Origin: Scatonaster sp045598705
Lineage (GTDB): Bacteria > Bacillota > Clostridia > Saccharofermentanales > Saccharofermentanaceae
DNA length: 64,000 nt
Direction: 5' to 3'
Assembly (NCBI GenBank): GCA_045598705.1
Contig: JAZLMM010000043.1
Coordinates: 1-64,000 of the forward strand
Of the stretch, positions 43,664-52,304 are shown one piece after another. The translations under genes were made by a program, and so were the position numbers. Position 1 is the stretch's first letter, and each line of letters starts with the position of its first letter. The notes beneath the pieces are model-generated. The model was given only the letters and a program-made list of their open reading frames with translations. It did not search any database and was not told the origin of the DNA.

Positions 43664-45390
43664 TACTGATCGCCTCCCTTCTTCTGTGATTCATATACTT
43701 CTCGATAGATTGCGTTGTCACGGAGAAGTTCCTCATGAGTGCCTATAGCATTAATCTCGCCATTATCAATCACAATAATCTTATCCGCATGTTCAACAGA
43801 AGATACACGTTGTGCAATGATCAATTTCGTCGTGCCAGGTATATACTCAGCAAAGCCCTTCTGGATCATTGCATCCGTAGCGGTATCAACCGCACTGGTT
43901 GAGTCATCCAGAATAAGAATCTTCGGGTTTTTCAGCAGTGCACGTGCAATACAAAGTCGCTGTTTCTGTCCACCAGATACGTTCGTACCACCTTGTTCAA
44001 TGTACGTGTCGTATCCATCTGGGAAAGCCTCAATAAAGCTGTCAGCTTGTGCAATCTCGCACACATGCTTCATCTCTTCGTCTGTTGCATCGGCCTTACC
44101 CCAACGCAGGTTCTCCTTAATCGTACCGGAGAAGAGCACGTTCTTCTGTAGTACCATTGCAACGGCATCACGCAACGTATCTAGGTCATAATTACGAACA
44201 TCTACACCGCCGACCTTCACCTGTCCATCTGTTACGTCATAGAGACGTGGAATCAGTTGAACAAAGGAAGACTTACCGGAACCGGTACCACCGATAATTC
44301 CGACTGTCTCACCGGATTCAATATGAAGATGAAAGTCAGATAGGCAACTCTTCTCTTTGCGCTTGGAATAGCTGAAGTAAACATGGTCAAAATCGATTGA
44401 ACCGTCTTTCACTTCCGTAATTGGCGAATCCGGGTTGGTGATATCAGGTTCTTCCTCAAGAAGTTCAGAAATACGTTCAGCAGAAGTCTTGGATATAACA
44501 ATCATGACAATAATCATGGAGACCATCATAAGGCTACTGAGAATCTGCATGATATAGGAGAACATACTAGTCAACTCACCAGTTGTCATATCTCCGCTTA
44601 CGATCAGACGTGCGCCAATCCAAGAGACCAATAGCATCGCCGAATATACACAGGTCATCATGATAGGCGAGTTGAAATTGATGGCACGCTCCGCTTTCAC
44701 TGCATCGTTACGAATATCACCGGATACAGAGCTAAACTTATCGATCTCATGCTCTTCTCTTACGAAAGACTTCACAACGCGAATCCCTCGCACATTCTCC
44801 TGAACAACATTATTCATCAAGTCGAAACGCTTGAACATACGAACGAAAATCGGGTGTGCATAACGGAAGATGATTACGAGGAAAATCATCAGGATTGGTG
44901 CGATAATCAACAGAATCATTGCAATCTTAAAGTTAATATACGCACACATAATCATTGCGAAGATCAACATGAACGGTGCACGAACTGCGATACGAACAAC
45001 CATCTGATAGGCATTCTGTACGTTCGTGACATCAGTCGTCAATCTGGTAATGATACTGGATGTCTTAAACTTATCGATATTGGAGAAAGAGAATCGTTGC
45101 AGATTATGGAACATATCCTGACGCAGATTCTTGGCAAAACCCGAACATGCCTTCGCCGCTTCTCTTCCGGATAGAGCACCAAAAGCCATGGAAGCAAACA
45201 TGCAAACCAAAAGCAGAATACCCATCTTCCATACATAACTCATGTTTCCTTGGTCAATACCTTTATCAATCAGTTTCGACATCAGAAATGGCATCAACAC
45301 TTCCATAACCACTTCACAAGCAACCAGAAGTGGTGCCAGAAGTGATGGTTTCTTGTACTCACGTACAGATTTCAATAACCGTCTAATCAT
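43663..45390 (-). CDS. ABC multidrug-type exporter, first subunit (degenerate Walker B)
   Basis: A 575-residue half-transporter with six membrane helices and an ATPase domain. Walker A is GGTGSGKSS and the signature VSGGQKQRLCIARAL, but Walker B reads ILILDDSTSAVD: aspartate replaces the catalytic glutamate. This matches known heterodimeric exporters in which one of the two ATP sites is degenerate. The start overlaps the marR-type stop (ATGA), and the partner gene overlaps at the other end, so all three are translationally linked. Confidence 0.9.
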   Translation of the reverse strand: MIRRLLKSVREYKKPSLLAPLLVACEVVMEVLMPFLMSKLIDKGIDQGNMSYVWKMGILLLVCMFASMAFGALSGREAAKACSGFAKNLRQDMFHNLQRFSFSNIDKFKTSSIITRLTTDVTNVQNAYQMVVRIAVRAPFMLIFAMIMCAYINFKIAMILLIIAPILMIFLVIIFRYAHPIFVRMFKRFDLMNNVVQENVRGIRVVKSFVREEHEIDKFSSVSGDIRNDAVKAERAINFNSPIMMTCVYSAMLLVSWIGARLIVSGDMTTGELTSMFSYIMQILSSLMMVSMIIVMIVISKTSAERISELLEEEPDITNPDSPITEVKDGSIDFDHVYFSYSKRKEKSCLSDFHLHIESGETVGIIGGTGSGKSSFVQLIPRLYDVTDGQVKVGGVDVRNYDLDTLRDAVAMVLQKNVLFSGTIKENLRWGKADATDEEMKHVCEIAQADSFIEAFPDGYDTYIEQGGTNVSGGQKQRLCIARALLKNPKILILDDSTSAVDTATDAMIQKGFAEYIPGTTKLIIAQRVSSVEHADKIIVIDNGEINAIGTHEELLRDNAIYREVYESQKKGGDQ

Positions 45391-45875
45391 TCTTCAACAT
45401 TCCTTCTCATTTTTTCTGTCAGTTCTATATATGTCCGAATCTCTTCGTCAGAGAAACCGCTCACCAGTTTCTTCTCCACCATGTCGATTGTAGAATCGAC
45501 ATGGTTCTTCGCCTGCAAAGCCCGTTCTGTCACCGTGATCCGCTTCAAGCGTGCATCGTGTTTCTCACACTCTCGTGAGATGAGGTCTCGTTGCTCCAGA
45601 AGCTTCAGGATCTCCGTCGCCGTGCTTCGTTGTACGTGGAAGGCCTGCTCAATATCTCTTTGGTAGACCACATTCCCCGATTTGCGTTGCTCGTAGAGGA
45701 AACCCATCACATGCGCCTGAACCGAAGTCAGTCTTGTCTCTCCGACAGCGGAGAACACGCGGTCAAGTTCCTCATCGATAGCACTTCGGATCGATTTGGA
45801 CAAGTGCCGAACATAAGGACCGATATGCAGATCCCGCTCGCCACCTTCTTCAAAACCTCTCTTCTCACAAGACAT
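45387..45875 (-). CDS. MarR-family transcriptional regulator
   Basis: A 162-residue winged-helix repressor (LTSVQAHVMGFLYEQRKSGNVVYQRDIEQAFHVQRSTATEILKLLEQRDLISRE is the DNA-binding part, about 50-110). It should control the two exporter genes that follow and its own promoter, where the palindrome TGTTAGGGCGCTAACA overlaps the transcription start. The start at 45875 is preferred because GGTGA lies 8 bases before it; an ATG at 45899 has no ribosome binding site. A 16-codon upstream ORF with a better site overlaps this start. Confidence 0.88.
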   Translation of the reverse strand: MSCEKRGFEEGGERDLHIGPYVRHLSKSIRSAIDEELDRVFSAVGETRLTSVQAHVMGFLYEQRKSGNVVYQRDIEQAFHVQRSTATEILKLLEQRDLISRECEKHDARLKRITVTERALQAKNHVDSTIDMVEKKLVSGFSDEEIRTYIELTEKMRRNVEE

Positions 45876-45915
45876 AATATACTTCACCAAGCATCCCATT
45901 GTTGGGACAAGACAT
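45865..45915 (-). CDS. Possible 16-residue leader peptide ORF
   Basis: The ORF MSCPNNGMLGEVYYVL has AGGGTG 7 bases before its ATG, a better site than that of the regulator gene, and its stop lies 8 bases inside the regulator frame. It could couple translation of the repressor to the leader or be a chance ORF. Confidence 0.3.
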   Translation of the reverse strand: MSCPNNGMLGEVYYVL

Positions 45916-45934
45916 GCGAATTCACCCTGTTAAT

Positions 45935-45950
45935 TGTTAGGGCGCTAACA
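45935..45950. promoter_or_regulatory. Candidate MarR operator
   Basis: TGTTAGGGCGCTAACA is a 6-4-6 inverted repeat that touches the -10 box of the regulator-exporter operon and covers the start of transcription, the usual place for an autoregulating MarR protein. Confidence 0.65.
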
Positions 45951-45978
45951 TTCTATCGATTTTGCTCATCTAAGTCAA
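45950..45978 (-). promoter_or_regulatory. Promoter of the marR-type/exporter operon
   Basis: Read leftward: TTGACT, 17 bases, TAGAAT, near consensus. Confidence 0.8.
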
Positions 45979-46006
45979 CTACCTATCTATATGGTAAAAT
46001 CACTAT

Positions 46007-47185
46007 ATGACGACGCTACTTCTTATGATTATTTATCTTGCCTTCATAAGTCTCGGCTTACCGGATTCACTCGTAGGAGCCGGCTGGCCGGTCATGCATC
46101 AGGCATTGTCTGTACCCATCTCGTATATGGGCATACTCACCATGACGATTTCTTTCTGCACCATCGTCTCAAGTTTGTGTTCTGCGCGACTGACACACAA
46201 GTTGGGAACACGGAACATTACCACGATTAGTGTTTTCTTGACCGCCGCCGCACTTCTCGGGTTCTCCTTCTCGACGCATTTCTGGATGCTGATGATCTTT
46301 GCCGTACCTTATGGTCTTGGCGCTGGTTCCATCGATGCAGCACTCAACAATTTTGTCGCACTCCACTACTCTTCCCGTCACATGAGCTGGCTTCACTGCT
46401 TCTGGGGAGTCGGAACGATCATCAGTCCATTCGCGATGCGCTACGCACTCTCTTTCTCAACCTGGAATCTAGGTTTTCGAATCGTGTCCGTCATCCAGTT
46501 TGGCATCGCCTTGATTCTGCTGGCAACAAGATCACTTTGGCACGTCAAGGTCGATCAAGCAGAGAAAGGCTCCGCTCCAGTTAGTCTGAAGCGAGCTTTA
46601 CAGATTAAGGGCGTACCCACTTTACTCATTGGATTCTTCGCCTACTGTGCCGCCGAAGCTACTACCATGGGCTGGGCCAGCACTTACCTGGTCCAGTACA
46701 AAGGTATAACGCCGGAGAGTGCCGCCGGACTCGCCTCGCTCTTCTTCATTGGCATGACCGTCGGACGTTTCTTATCCGGGTTCATCATGAACCAGCTCGG
46801 AGACAGAAGAATGATCCTCTCAGGAACCGGCATCTTGCTTCTTGGTATCCTGCTTCTAAATCAGCCAGATACCCCTTCCATCGTTTCTTATATTGGATTC
46901 GTCACCATTGGCTTCGGCTGTGCACCAATCTATCCCTGCATCATCCATGCCACGCCACAGAACTTCGGTGCGAAGAATTCCAGTGCCATCATCGGCATTC
47001 AGATGGCGAGTGCCTATGTAGGTTCCACCTTCATACCTCCGGTATTCGGCGTGCTGGGAAGCCACCTTGGTTTCTGGATTATGCCTTTCTTTCTCTTCCT
47101 GTTTACCGCACTCATGCTCGTTATGGTGGAGACGACCTTCCGCCTTTGTAGCCAAGTGCAAGACGTTACGTCTTCCCAGAATTAG
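46007..47185 (+). CDS. MFS transporter (FucP/YfkF-like)
   Basis: A 392-residue permease with twelve hydrophobic segments. The N-terminus (LLLMIIYLAFISLGLPDSLVGAGWPVMHQAL) and the loop HKLGTRNITTISVF are typical of the small MFS subgroup that includes fucose-type and multidrug permeases. There is no recognisable ribosome binding site before the ATG: the bases upstream are TAAAATCACTAT. TAAAAT (45995-46000) could be a -10, which would make the message nearly leaderless. It is divergent from the MarR operon and shares its control region. The last four bases overlap the convergent ABC permease gene. Confidence 0.83.
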   Translation: MTTLLLMIIYLAFISLGLPDSLVGAGWPVMHQALSVPISYMGILTMTISFCTIVSSLCSARLTHKLGTRNITTISVFLTAAALLGFSFSTHFWMLMIFAVPYGLGAGSIDAALNNFVALHYSSRHMSWLHCFWGVGTIISPFAMRYALSFSTWNLGFRIVSVIQFGIALILLATRSLWHVKVDQAEKGSAPVSLKRALQIKGVPTLLIGFFAYCAAEATTMGWASTYLVQYKGITPESAAGLASLFFIGMTVGRFLSGFIMNQLGDRRMILSGTGILLLGILLLNQPDTPSIVSYIGFVTIGFGCAPIYPCIIHATPQNFGAKNSSAIIGIQMASAYVGSTFIPPVFGVLGSHLGFWIMPFFLFLFTALMLVMVETTFRLCSQVQDVTSSQN

Positions 47186-48018
47186 GATCCGGTAAAATCG
47201 TACTTCTTCACGCCCAGCATCCAGAACTTGTAACTAAGGTAGAAGAACAGTAGTCCCAGGGCCGGTGCACACCATGTAAGGACCGGAACATGGTCGGATT
47301 CTAAGATTGCCAAGCTCGGATAGTACGCAACAAACGCAATCGGAATCACGAATGTAAACAGGATCCGGAACACGCCATGGAAGATGTTGGATGGATATTT
47401 TGCAAAATCCTTGAAGCGGAACATGATGACCATGACATAACCTGAACCGATGATCCAGAAGCAGGTCGCAGCTGCTGCATTCATGATGGCGATCATGAAG
47501 AGGGATGCCGTCAGGAGGAACAGCACCAACTTCACAATTACCCAAGGGGTCACCGGAATGCCGATATTGACCCACGCATAGACCAGGGTACCGATACCAA
47601 ACGCTAACTGACCCAGGCCCTTCACGTCGAAGACTTCCGACATGAAGTAGAAGAACACGTTAATCGGACGGAAGCAGTACTTGATGAAGTCGCCGCTCTG
47701 TACCTGGAAACGCAGGTTCCAGTTGTTATCGAAGAAGCACTGCACCGGCGTCAGTGCAATCAGGGAGAATCCATAAAGGAACAGCATATGGTGATAATCC
47801 CATCCATTGATGCTGGGGAAGTTCTTGAAGAGGATCAAGAACGTCACGAATCCCGATAGGTTCGTCATGATCATACCGATGGTCGAGATTACAAAATCCG
47901 CTCGGTAGCTCATCTTACTTTTCAAGTCCTGCACAAGGATCTTCCGATAGATACTTGCGTAGAACCGCAACCCTCTTCTCGGGCGCTTGCTCTTATTTAT
48001 CGTTGTACATTCACTCAT
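47182..48018 (-). CDS. ABC-2 type permease
   Basis: A 278-residue membrane protein with six hydrophobic segments (MIMTNLSGFVTFLILFKNF; MLFLYGFSLIALTPVQCFF; VIVKLVLFLLTASLFMIAIM; and others) of the ABC-2 family that pairs with the COG4586-type ATPase in this cluster. The gene follows another permease after 69 bases; a hairpin (48057-48079) lies between them. The substrate is unknown. Only a weak GAGAG lies before the ATG. Confidence 0.8.
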   Translation of the reverse strand: MSECTTINKSKRPRRGLRFYASIYRKILVQDLKSKMSYRADFVISTIGMIMTNLSGFVTFLILFKNFPSINGWDYHHMLFLYGFSLIALTPVQCFFDNNWNLRFQVQSGDFIKYCFRPINVFFYFMSEVFDVKGLGQLAFGIGTLVYAWVNIGIPVTPWVIVKLVLFLLTASLFMIAIMNAAAATCFWIIGSGYVMVIMFRFKDFAKYPSNIFHGVFRILFTFVIPIAFVAYYPSLAILESDHVPVLTWCAPALGLLFFYLSYKFWMLGVKKYDFTGS

Positions 48019-48056
48019 GTTGTCACTCTCTTTCTCAAGTCGACGCTCGTATGGAA

Positions 48057-48079
48057 GTGTTTTTCCACGGGAAAAGCAC
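48057..48079 (-). other. Intercistronic hairpin
   Basis: A 10-bp stem (GTGCTTTTCC / GGAAAAACAC, read leftward, one wobble pair) between the two permease genes. It could protect or process the message; it has no T-tract. Confidence 0.35.
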
Positions 48080-48087
48080 CCACACCA

Positions 48088-48897
48088 TCAGCCACCGTTC
48101 ACCGTGATCTTCCGAACCGCATGTTTCCAGAAGAGCGTGCCGCAGATGGTCAGAATCACTATCCAGGCTAACTGAAGTCCATACATCGGCAGTATCCCCT
48201 TGATCGTATCCGTGCCGTCCTTCTGAAGAAGGATCGTCAACGGGATATCATATACGGCACGGAAGGGTAAGTAATCCACGATTTTGCGCATAGCTTCCGG
48301 GAAGAACGCCAACGGGATGGAAGCGCCCGAAAGTAGCAGTACGACGGTCTCTTTAACAATGTTAATTCCCCAAGTTGACTCCGTGTAGAGACAGATGGTG
48401 GCCACGATCATCTCCATGTTGAAGTTCACGATCAGCGCGAAGATAGTCGCTACAATAAAGTATAGAAGATTGACACCCATATTGATCGCACCGTGGGTCA
48501 CGATTATGACCACAATAAATGTCGGGATGAATGTCAGGACAAATTGAATCACATGGCCTCCGCTATAAGACCAGAACGTATACTCACGGAATTTCATCGG
48601 TTTCAGTAGGTCGAGGATGATCTTTCCGGACTGGATTGAACGGCTCATGTCCCAGACCACAAACATTTCGAGGAAATTGAAGAGTGCCGTGGCCAGGATC
48701 AAGTAGATCATGGTATCGGTAAATGTCATGCCGTTGACCACGTCTGTTCCCGCTGAATCATAGATGGCTTTCCAGAGGAAATACACCAACACAAGATAGA
48801 TCAGGTTGGCAAAGAGCGTGACCGCTGTGCTGAGACGGTACTGGAGCGACTCCATAATTCCCGCACGCGTCAACGCAAGATGTCGTCTCATATTCAT
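48088..48897 (-). CDS. ABC-2 type permease
   Basis: A 269-residue membrane protein with six hydrophobic segments and the pattern DMSRSIQSGKIILDLLKPMKFREYTFW, which is common in the permease partners of COG4586-type ATPases. It overlaps the ATPase stop (ATGA) and precedes the second permease, so the complex is likely two different membrane subunits plus one ATPase. Confidence 0.83.
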   Translation of the reverse strand: MNMRRHLALTRAGIMESLQYRLSTAVTLFANLIYLVLVYFLWKAIYDSAGTDVVNGMTFTDTMIYLILATALFNFLEMFVVWDMSRSIQSGKIILDLLKPMKFREYTFWSYSGGHVIQFVLTFIPTFIVVIIVTHGAINMGVNLLYFIVATIFALIVNFNMEMIVATICLYTESTWGINIVKETVVLLLSGASIPLAFFPEAMRKIVDYLPFRAVYDIPLTILLQKDGTDTIKGILPMYGLQLAWIVILTICGTLFWKHAVRKITVNGG

Positions 48898-49835
48898 GAA
48901 CGGTTGCCTCCTTCATAGATCTTCTTGATGACCTCTTCTGTTGAGATCTCCTGAAGCTGGATGTCCTTGATCTTCTGCTCTTTCTGCTTCTTCATGATGA
49001 CATCCATGACATCCTCGCGGCTTTCGTCGATCAGACGCTCTTCCCAAGTATCATCTGCCAGACGCATGCGCAGGGTACGATAGGAACCGAAGTAAGACTT
49101 CAGGTGTTCGATATCGTTGTCGTAGATCTTCTTTCCTTCGTCGATGATCACGATTCGCTTACAGAGCGCATCAACATCGCCCATATCATGCGTGGTCAGA
49201 ATTACAGTTGTGTTCTTCTGCTCATTCAATCCCGAAATCAGCGAACGGATCTTATCCTTCATGGAGACATCCAACCCAATGGTCGGCTCGTCGAGGAATA
49301 CGATCGGTGGATTGTGAAGGAACGCTGCCAGAATATCACTTAGCGTTCGCTGGCCCAGAGACATCTGACGCACCGGCTTATGGAGGATCGGCTCGATATC
49401 TACGAGTGAGCGATAGAGTTCCAACATCTCTTCGTAATCCTTCTGTGGCACCATATAGATATCCCGCAGAAGTTTGAAAGATTCAATCAGTGGCAATGAC
49501 CACCAAAGCTGGCTTCTCTGTCCGAACACGACACCGATATGTTCTGAATTCTTCTTTCTTTCCTTATACGGCACCAACCCGTTGACCAGAATCTCACCGG
49601 AAGTTGGCTCGAGGACTCCCGTCATCATCTTGATGGTCGTTGATTTACCCGCACCGTTCGGTCCAAGGTAACCAATGATCTCACCTCGGGTGATCTCTAA
49701 GGAGACATCTTTCACCGCTTCAATCGTCTTATAATCACGGGAGAATAGGTCACGGATACTACCTTTCAAGCCTTCGTGCCGATTCAGGATCTTAAATTCC
49801 TTGCAGACATTCTTCATGACAATTGCTTTTTCCAT
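48894..49835 (-). CDS. ABC transporter ATP-binding protein
   Basis: A 313-residue ATPase of the COG4586 type, with Walker A GYLGPNGAGKSTTIKMMTG, signature MSLGQRTLSDILAAF and Walker B PIVFLDEPTIGLD, and a 90-residue C-terminal extension. The signature SLGQR is characteristic of this subgroup. The start at 49835 has GAGGG; an upstream ATG adds seven residues. It is divergent from the AraC-type regulator gene, which probably controls this operon. Confidence 0.9.
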   Translation of the reverse strand: MEKAIVMKNVCKEFKILNRHEGLKGSIRDLFSRDYKTIEAVKDVSLEITRGEIIGYLGPNGAGKSTTIKMMTGVLEPTSGEILVNGLVPYKERKKNSEHIGVVFGQRSQLWWSLPLIESFKLLRDIYMVPQKDYEEMLELYRSLVDIEPILHKPVRQMSLGQRTLSDILAAFLHNPPIVFLDEPTIGLDVSMKDKIRSLISGLNEQKNTTVILTTHDMGDVDALCKRIVIIDEGKKIYDNDIEHLKSYFGSYRTLRMRLADDTWEERLIDESREDVMDVIMKKQKEQKIKDIQLQEISTEEVIKKIYEGGNRS

Positions 49836-50038
49836 TCTGATTACCCTCTTTCTCAACTTCTGTTGAATGTGCCTCTTCGCACTTCTTTCTCACACTTGAT
49901 TTCCTTACTGATTGCAAGTATATTGTAGACGAAAGTGCTTTTCTACCTGAAATATAGGCTAATTTTATAACAATCTTCTCGGCAAGTACAATATAGTTGT
50001 AGTATAATGGAACATATTTATAGTAGCGAGGTGATACG
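49836..50038. promoter_or_regulatory. Divergent control region, ABC operon / AraC gene
   Basis: The spacer contains GCAAGTA twice (49914-49920 and 49982-49988), each followed by AT-rich sequence with TTGTAG; TATAAT at 50003-50008 is the likely -10 of the AraC-type gene. The repeats are candidate AraC sites. Confidence 0.35.
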
Positions 50039-50968
50039 ATGAATCGAGATGTAATGGGGCTGATCGTCAAGCGCGATGATGGCTCAGAAATCGTCAATTA
50101 CGATAACCCGCAATTCCCTTCTTATGTATATGAAGGCTGGGTCAAGCCCAATGTCACTTGGGAACGTGTCCCCCATTTCCATGAGGATGTTGAGATCTGC
50201 ACCGTGATCGCCGGCAAGATGGCTTACTCGGTGAACGGCAAGACCGTCATGCTTCACGAAGGAGATACGATCTTCATTAATACTAATCAGATTCACTACA
50301 GCATGTGCATCGATAACGAAGGTGCACGATACATCATCTTCATCGCACATCCGAACATCCTCAATGCATCGGTGGCCGTAGAGATGTCCGCTATTCGTCC
50401 AATCACAGACAACAAGGAACTTCCTTACGTTCGTTTCCATGACATCGACGAGCCAACAACGCGCTTGTATGCGCTCATGCTTACCCTGCCGCCCATCCGT
50501 CAGGATGCTTTTGAAATGACCAAGCAATTCTTCCAGATCTGGGATTTGATCTTACAACGTTCGAGAGTCATCGGTTCTTTCGGTTCGGAAGAAACCATCG
50601 ATGCGCGGATGCGCACCTTCAAGAACATGATGCATTTCATCGCGGACAATTATCAGCGAACCATCACCTTGGAAGAGATCGCCGAATCAGGCAACATCAG
50701 CAAATCTCTCTGCAACCAGTTGTTCAAGCGCTTCGTCAACGAATCGCCGATCAACTACCTGATGCATCTTCGGACAAGGAAAGTTGCAGAGTATCTACGT
50801 TCGTCTTCTTTCAGTATGAGCGAAATCGCTTCGCTGACCGGTTTTTCCGGCATCAGCTACATGAGCGAGACCTTCCGTAAATTCTTCGGCATGACACCAC
50901 GCGAATATCGCAAACAAAATAGTAATGCTAACCCTGAACCAGAGATTGATATCAACAAGAAGAAATAG
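50039..50968 (+). CDS. AraC-family transcriptional regulator
   Basis: A 309-residue regulator with an N-terminal cupin sensor (VPHFHEDVEICTVIAGKMAYSVNGKTVMLHEGDTIFINTNQIHYS, about 37-85) and the C-terminal double helix-turn-helix (TLEEIAESGNISKSLCNQLFKRF, then FSMSEIASLTGFSGISYMSETFRKFFGMTPREYRK). The ligand is probably a small organic molecule or sugar. GAGGTG lies before the ATG. It is divergent from the three-gene ABC transporter, the natural target. Confidence 0.9.
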   Translation: MNRDVMGLIVKRDDGSEIVNYDNPQFPSYVYEGWVKPNVTWERVPHFHEDVEICTVIAGKMAYSVNGKTVMLHEGDTIFINTNQIHYSMCIDNEGARYIIFIAHPNILNASVAVEMSAIRPITDNKELPYVRFHDIDEPTTRLYALMLTLPPIRQDAFEMTKQFFQIWDLILQRSRVIGSFGSEETIDARMRTFKNMMHFIADNYQRTITLEEIAESGNISKSLCNQLFKRFVNESPINYLMHLRTRKVAEYLRSSSFSMSEIASLTGFSGISYMSETFRKFFGMTPREYRKQNSNANPEPEIDINKKK

Positions 50969-51057
50969 ACGTCCATATTTCTTCAAACACGAACGTGCAT
51001 TCTACAAGCAGAAAAGTATAATTGAGATACTATATAAATGAGAGGCAAAGATAAGAC

Positions 51058-52299
51058 ATGGCAACATTATGTAAGAACTGCGCAGCACCACTTCTATTCG
51101 ATCCGGCTACTCAGAAAGTCGTCTGTCCGGCTTGTGGAAGTTCTTGGCTTGCAGAAGAAGTCGAATCAGAAGAGAAGTCTTTTCGCGAAGATCTTCGCGC
51201 CGTCGAGGCATCAGAAGTCTACGATATCGACGAAGATGTAAAGGATGAATTCTTCAATTGTTATATATATATATGCGAATCCTGTGGTGGCGAGATCTCC
51301 ATCAACGGCACAGAAGCGTCGACCAAGTGCATCTACTGCGGCAGTAGTAGTGTCGTCTTCAATCGTATCTCTAAGGAAAAAGCACCGGAGTTCATCATTC
51401 CGTTTCAGATTACACGCGAGCAAGCGTTGGACCTCATTAAGAAAGAATTTGAACATGCTCCCTTCGTGCCAAAGGAAGTAAAGAAATTCTCTGAAGTGGA
51501 TATACGCGGTATCTACGTTCCATACTGGCTGACTAATGCTTATCATGTCGAGTCGGATGTTTTCGCAAGCGAAGTCAGCACCGGCAAGACAACTGTAACC
51601 AAGTACTGGGCATATGCAGGACAAATGGCCATCCACAATCTTCCGGTAGATGGTTCACAGATGCTCTCCGATGAGAGTTCTCAACGGCTAGAGCCCTTCG
51701 ATTTCTCTGCAATCAAGTCTTTCGACGAAGACTATCTTCTCGGTTTCTATTCCAATGTTTCGGATATCAAGAATTCTGATTTGGAGTCAGCCGTGAGAAC
51801 CCGCGCTCGAGAATCCTTCCGCGAACAGACTGCAAGACAAATCCGTGGCAGTTCGAAGCGGGTAACAACGGAACGTTCATCAACCGTAGTTGACCGTGAT
51901 GTTCGTTATGTCATGCTGCCTGTCTGGTTCGTATGCTACGAATTCGAAGGCAAGCACAACACCATTATGGTCAATGGACAGACCGGAAAGGTCGTCTGTG
52001 GTATCCCGTGGAACAGGGAAAAGTTTACAACACTCGTCATAGCACTCTCCGTCATTCTCACCACGCTACTCTTTTTTGCCATTAAAGGAACCCTTTTCCC
52101 TTCACTTCTACATACCTACGAAAGTAGATCGTATCGTAGTAGTCATAATGAGAACTCCGGATCCATCATTGCCTTTCTTTTGATTGCCGGACTTACGATA
52201 TTCATGGTTGGTGTTTCTTTCTATCGGAAAGTCAAGAAGCAGCTTCAGCTTTCGCAATCCAAATCGATTTTTAACTTCGCAAAGAAGAGACAGGGGTGA
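51058..52299 (+). CDS. Zinc-ribbon membrane protein, unknown
   Basis: A 413-residue protein with two N-terminal zinc ribbons (CKNCAAP and CPACGSSW; CESCGGE and CIYCGSS), a long middle domain rich in strands (about 120-320, PYWLTNAYHVESDVFASEVSTGKTTVTKYWAYAG) and two membrane helices near the end (about 323-345 and 366-388). Similar zinc-ribbon proteins occur in Clostridia without known function. A 16-base AT run (51264-51275, tatata) lies in the coding sequence without breaking it. GAGAGG precedes the ATG at 12 bases. It overlaps or abuts the next gene. Confidence 0.7.
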   Translation: MATLCKNCAAPLLFDPATQKVVCPACGSSWLAEEVESEEKSFREDLRAVEASEVYDIDEDVKDEFFNCYIYICESCGGEISINGTEASTKCIYCGSSSVVFNRISKEKAPEFIIPFQITREQALDLIKKEFEHAPFVPKEVKKFSEVDIRGIYVPYWLTNAYHVESDVFASEVSTGKTTVTKYWAYAGQMAIHNLPVDGSQMLSDESSQRLEPFDFSAIKSFDEDYLLGFYSNVSDIKNSDLESAVRTRARESFREQTARQIRGSSKRVTTERSSTVVDRDVRYVMLPVWFVCYEFEGKHNTIMVNGQTGKVVCGIPWNREKFTTLVIALSVILTTLLFFAIKGTLFPSLLHTYESRSYRSSHNENSGSIIAFLLIAGLTIFMVGVSFYRKVKKQLQLSQSKSIFNFAKKRQG

Positions 52300-52304
52300 G
52301 CGAC

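Noticed and set aside
51262..51276. TA repeat in the zinc-ribbon gene
   Set aside because: It stays in frame and encodes YIYI; no sign of phase variation, though the tract could slip.
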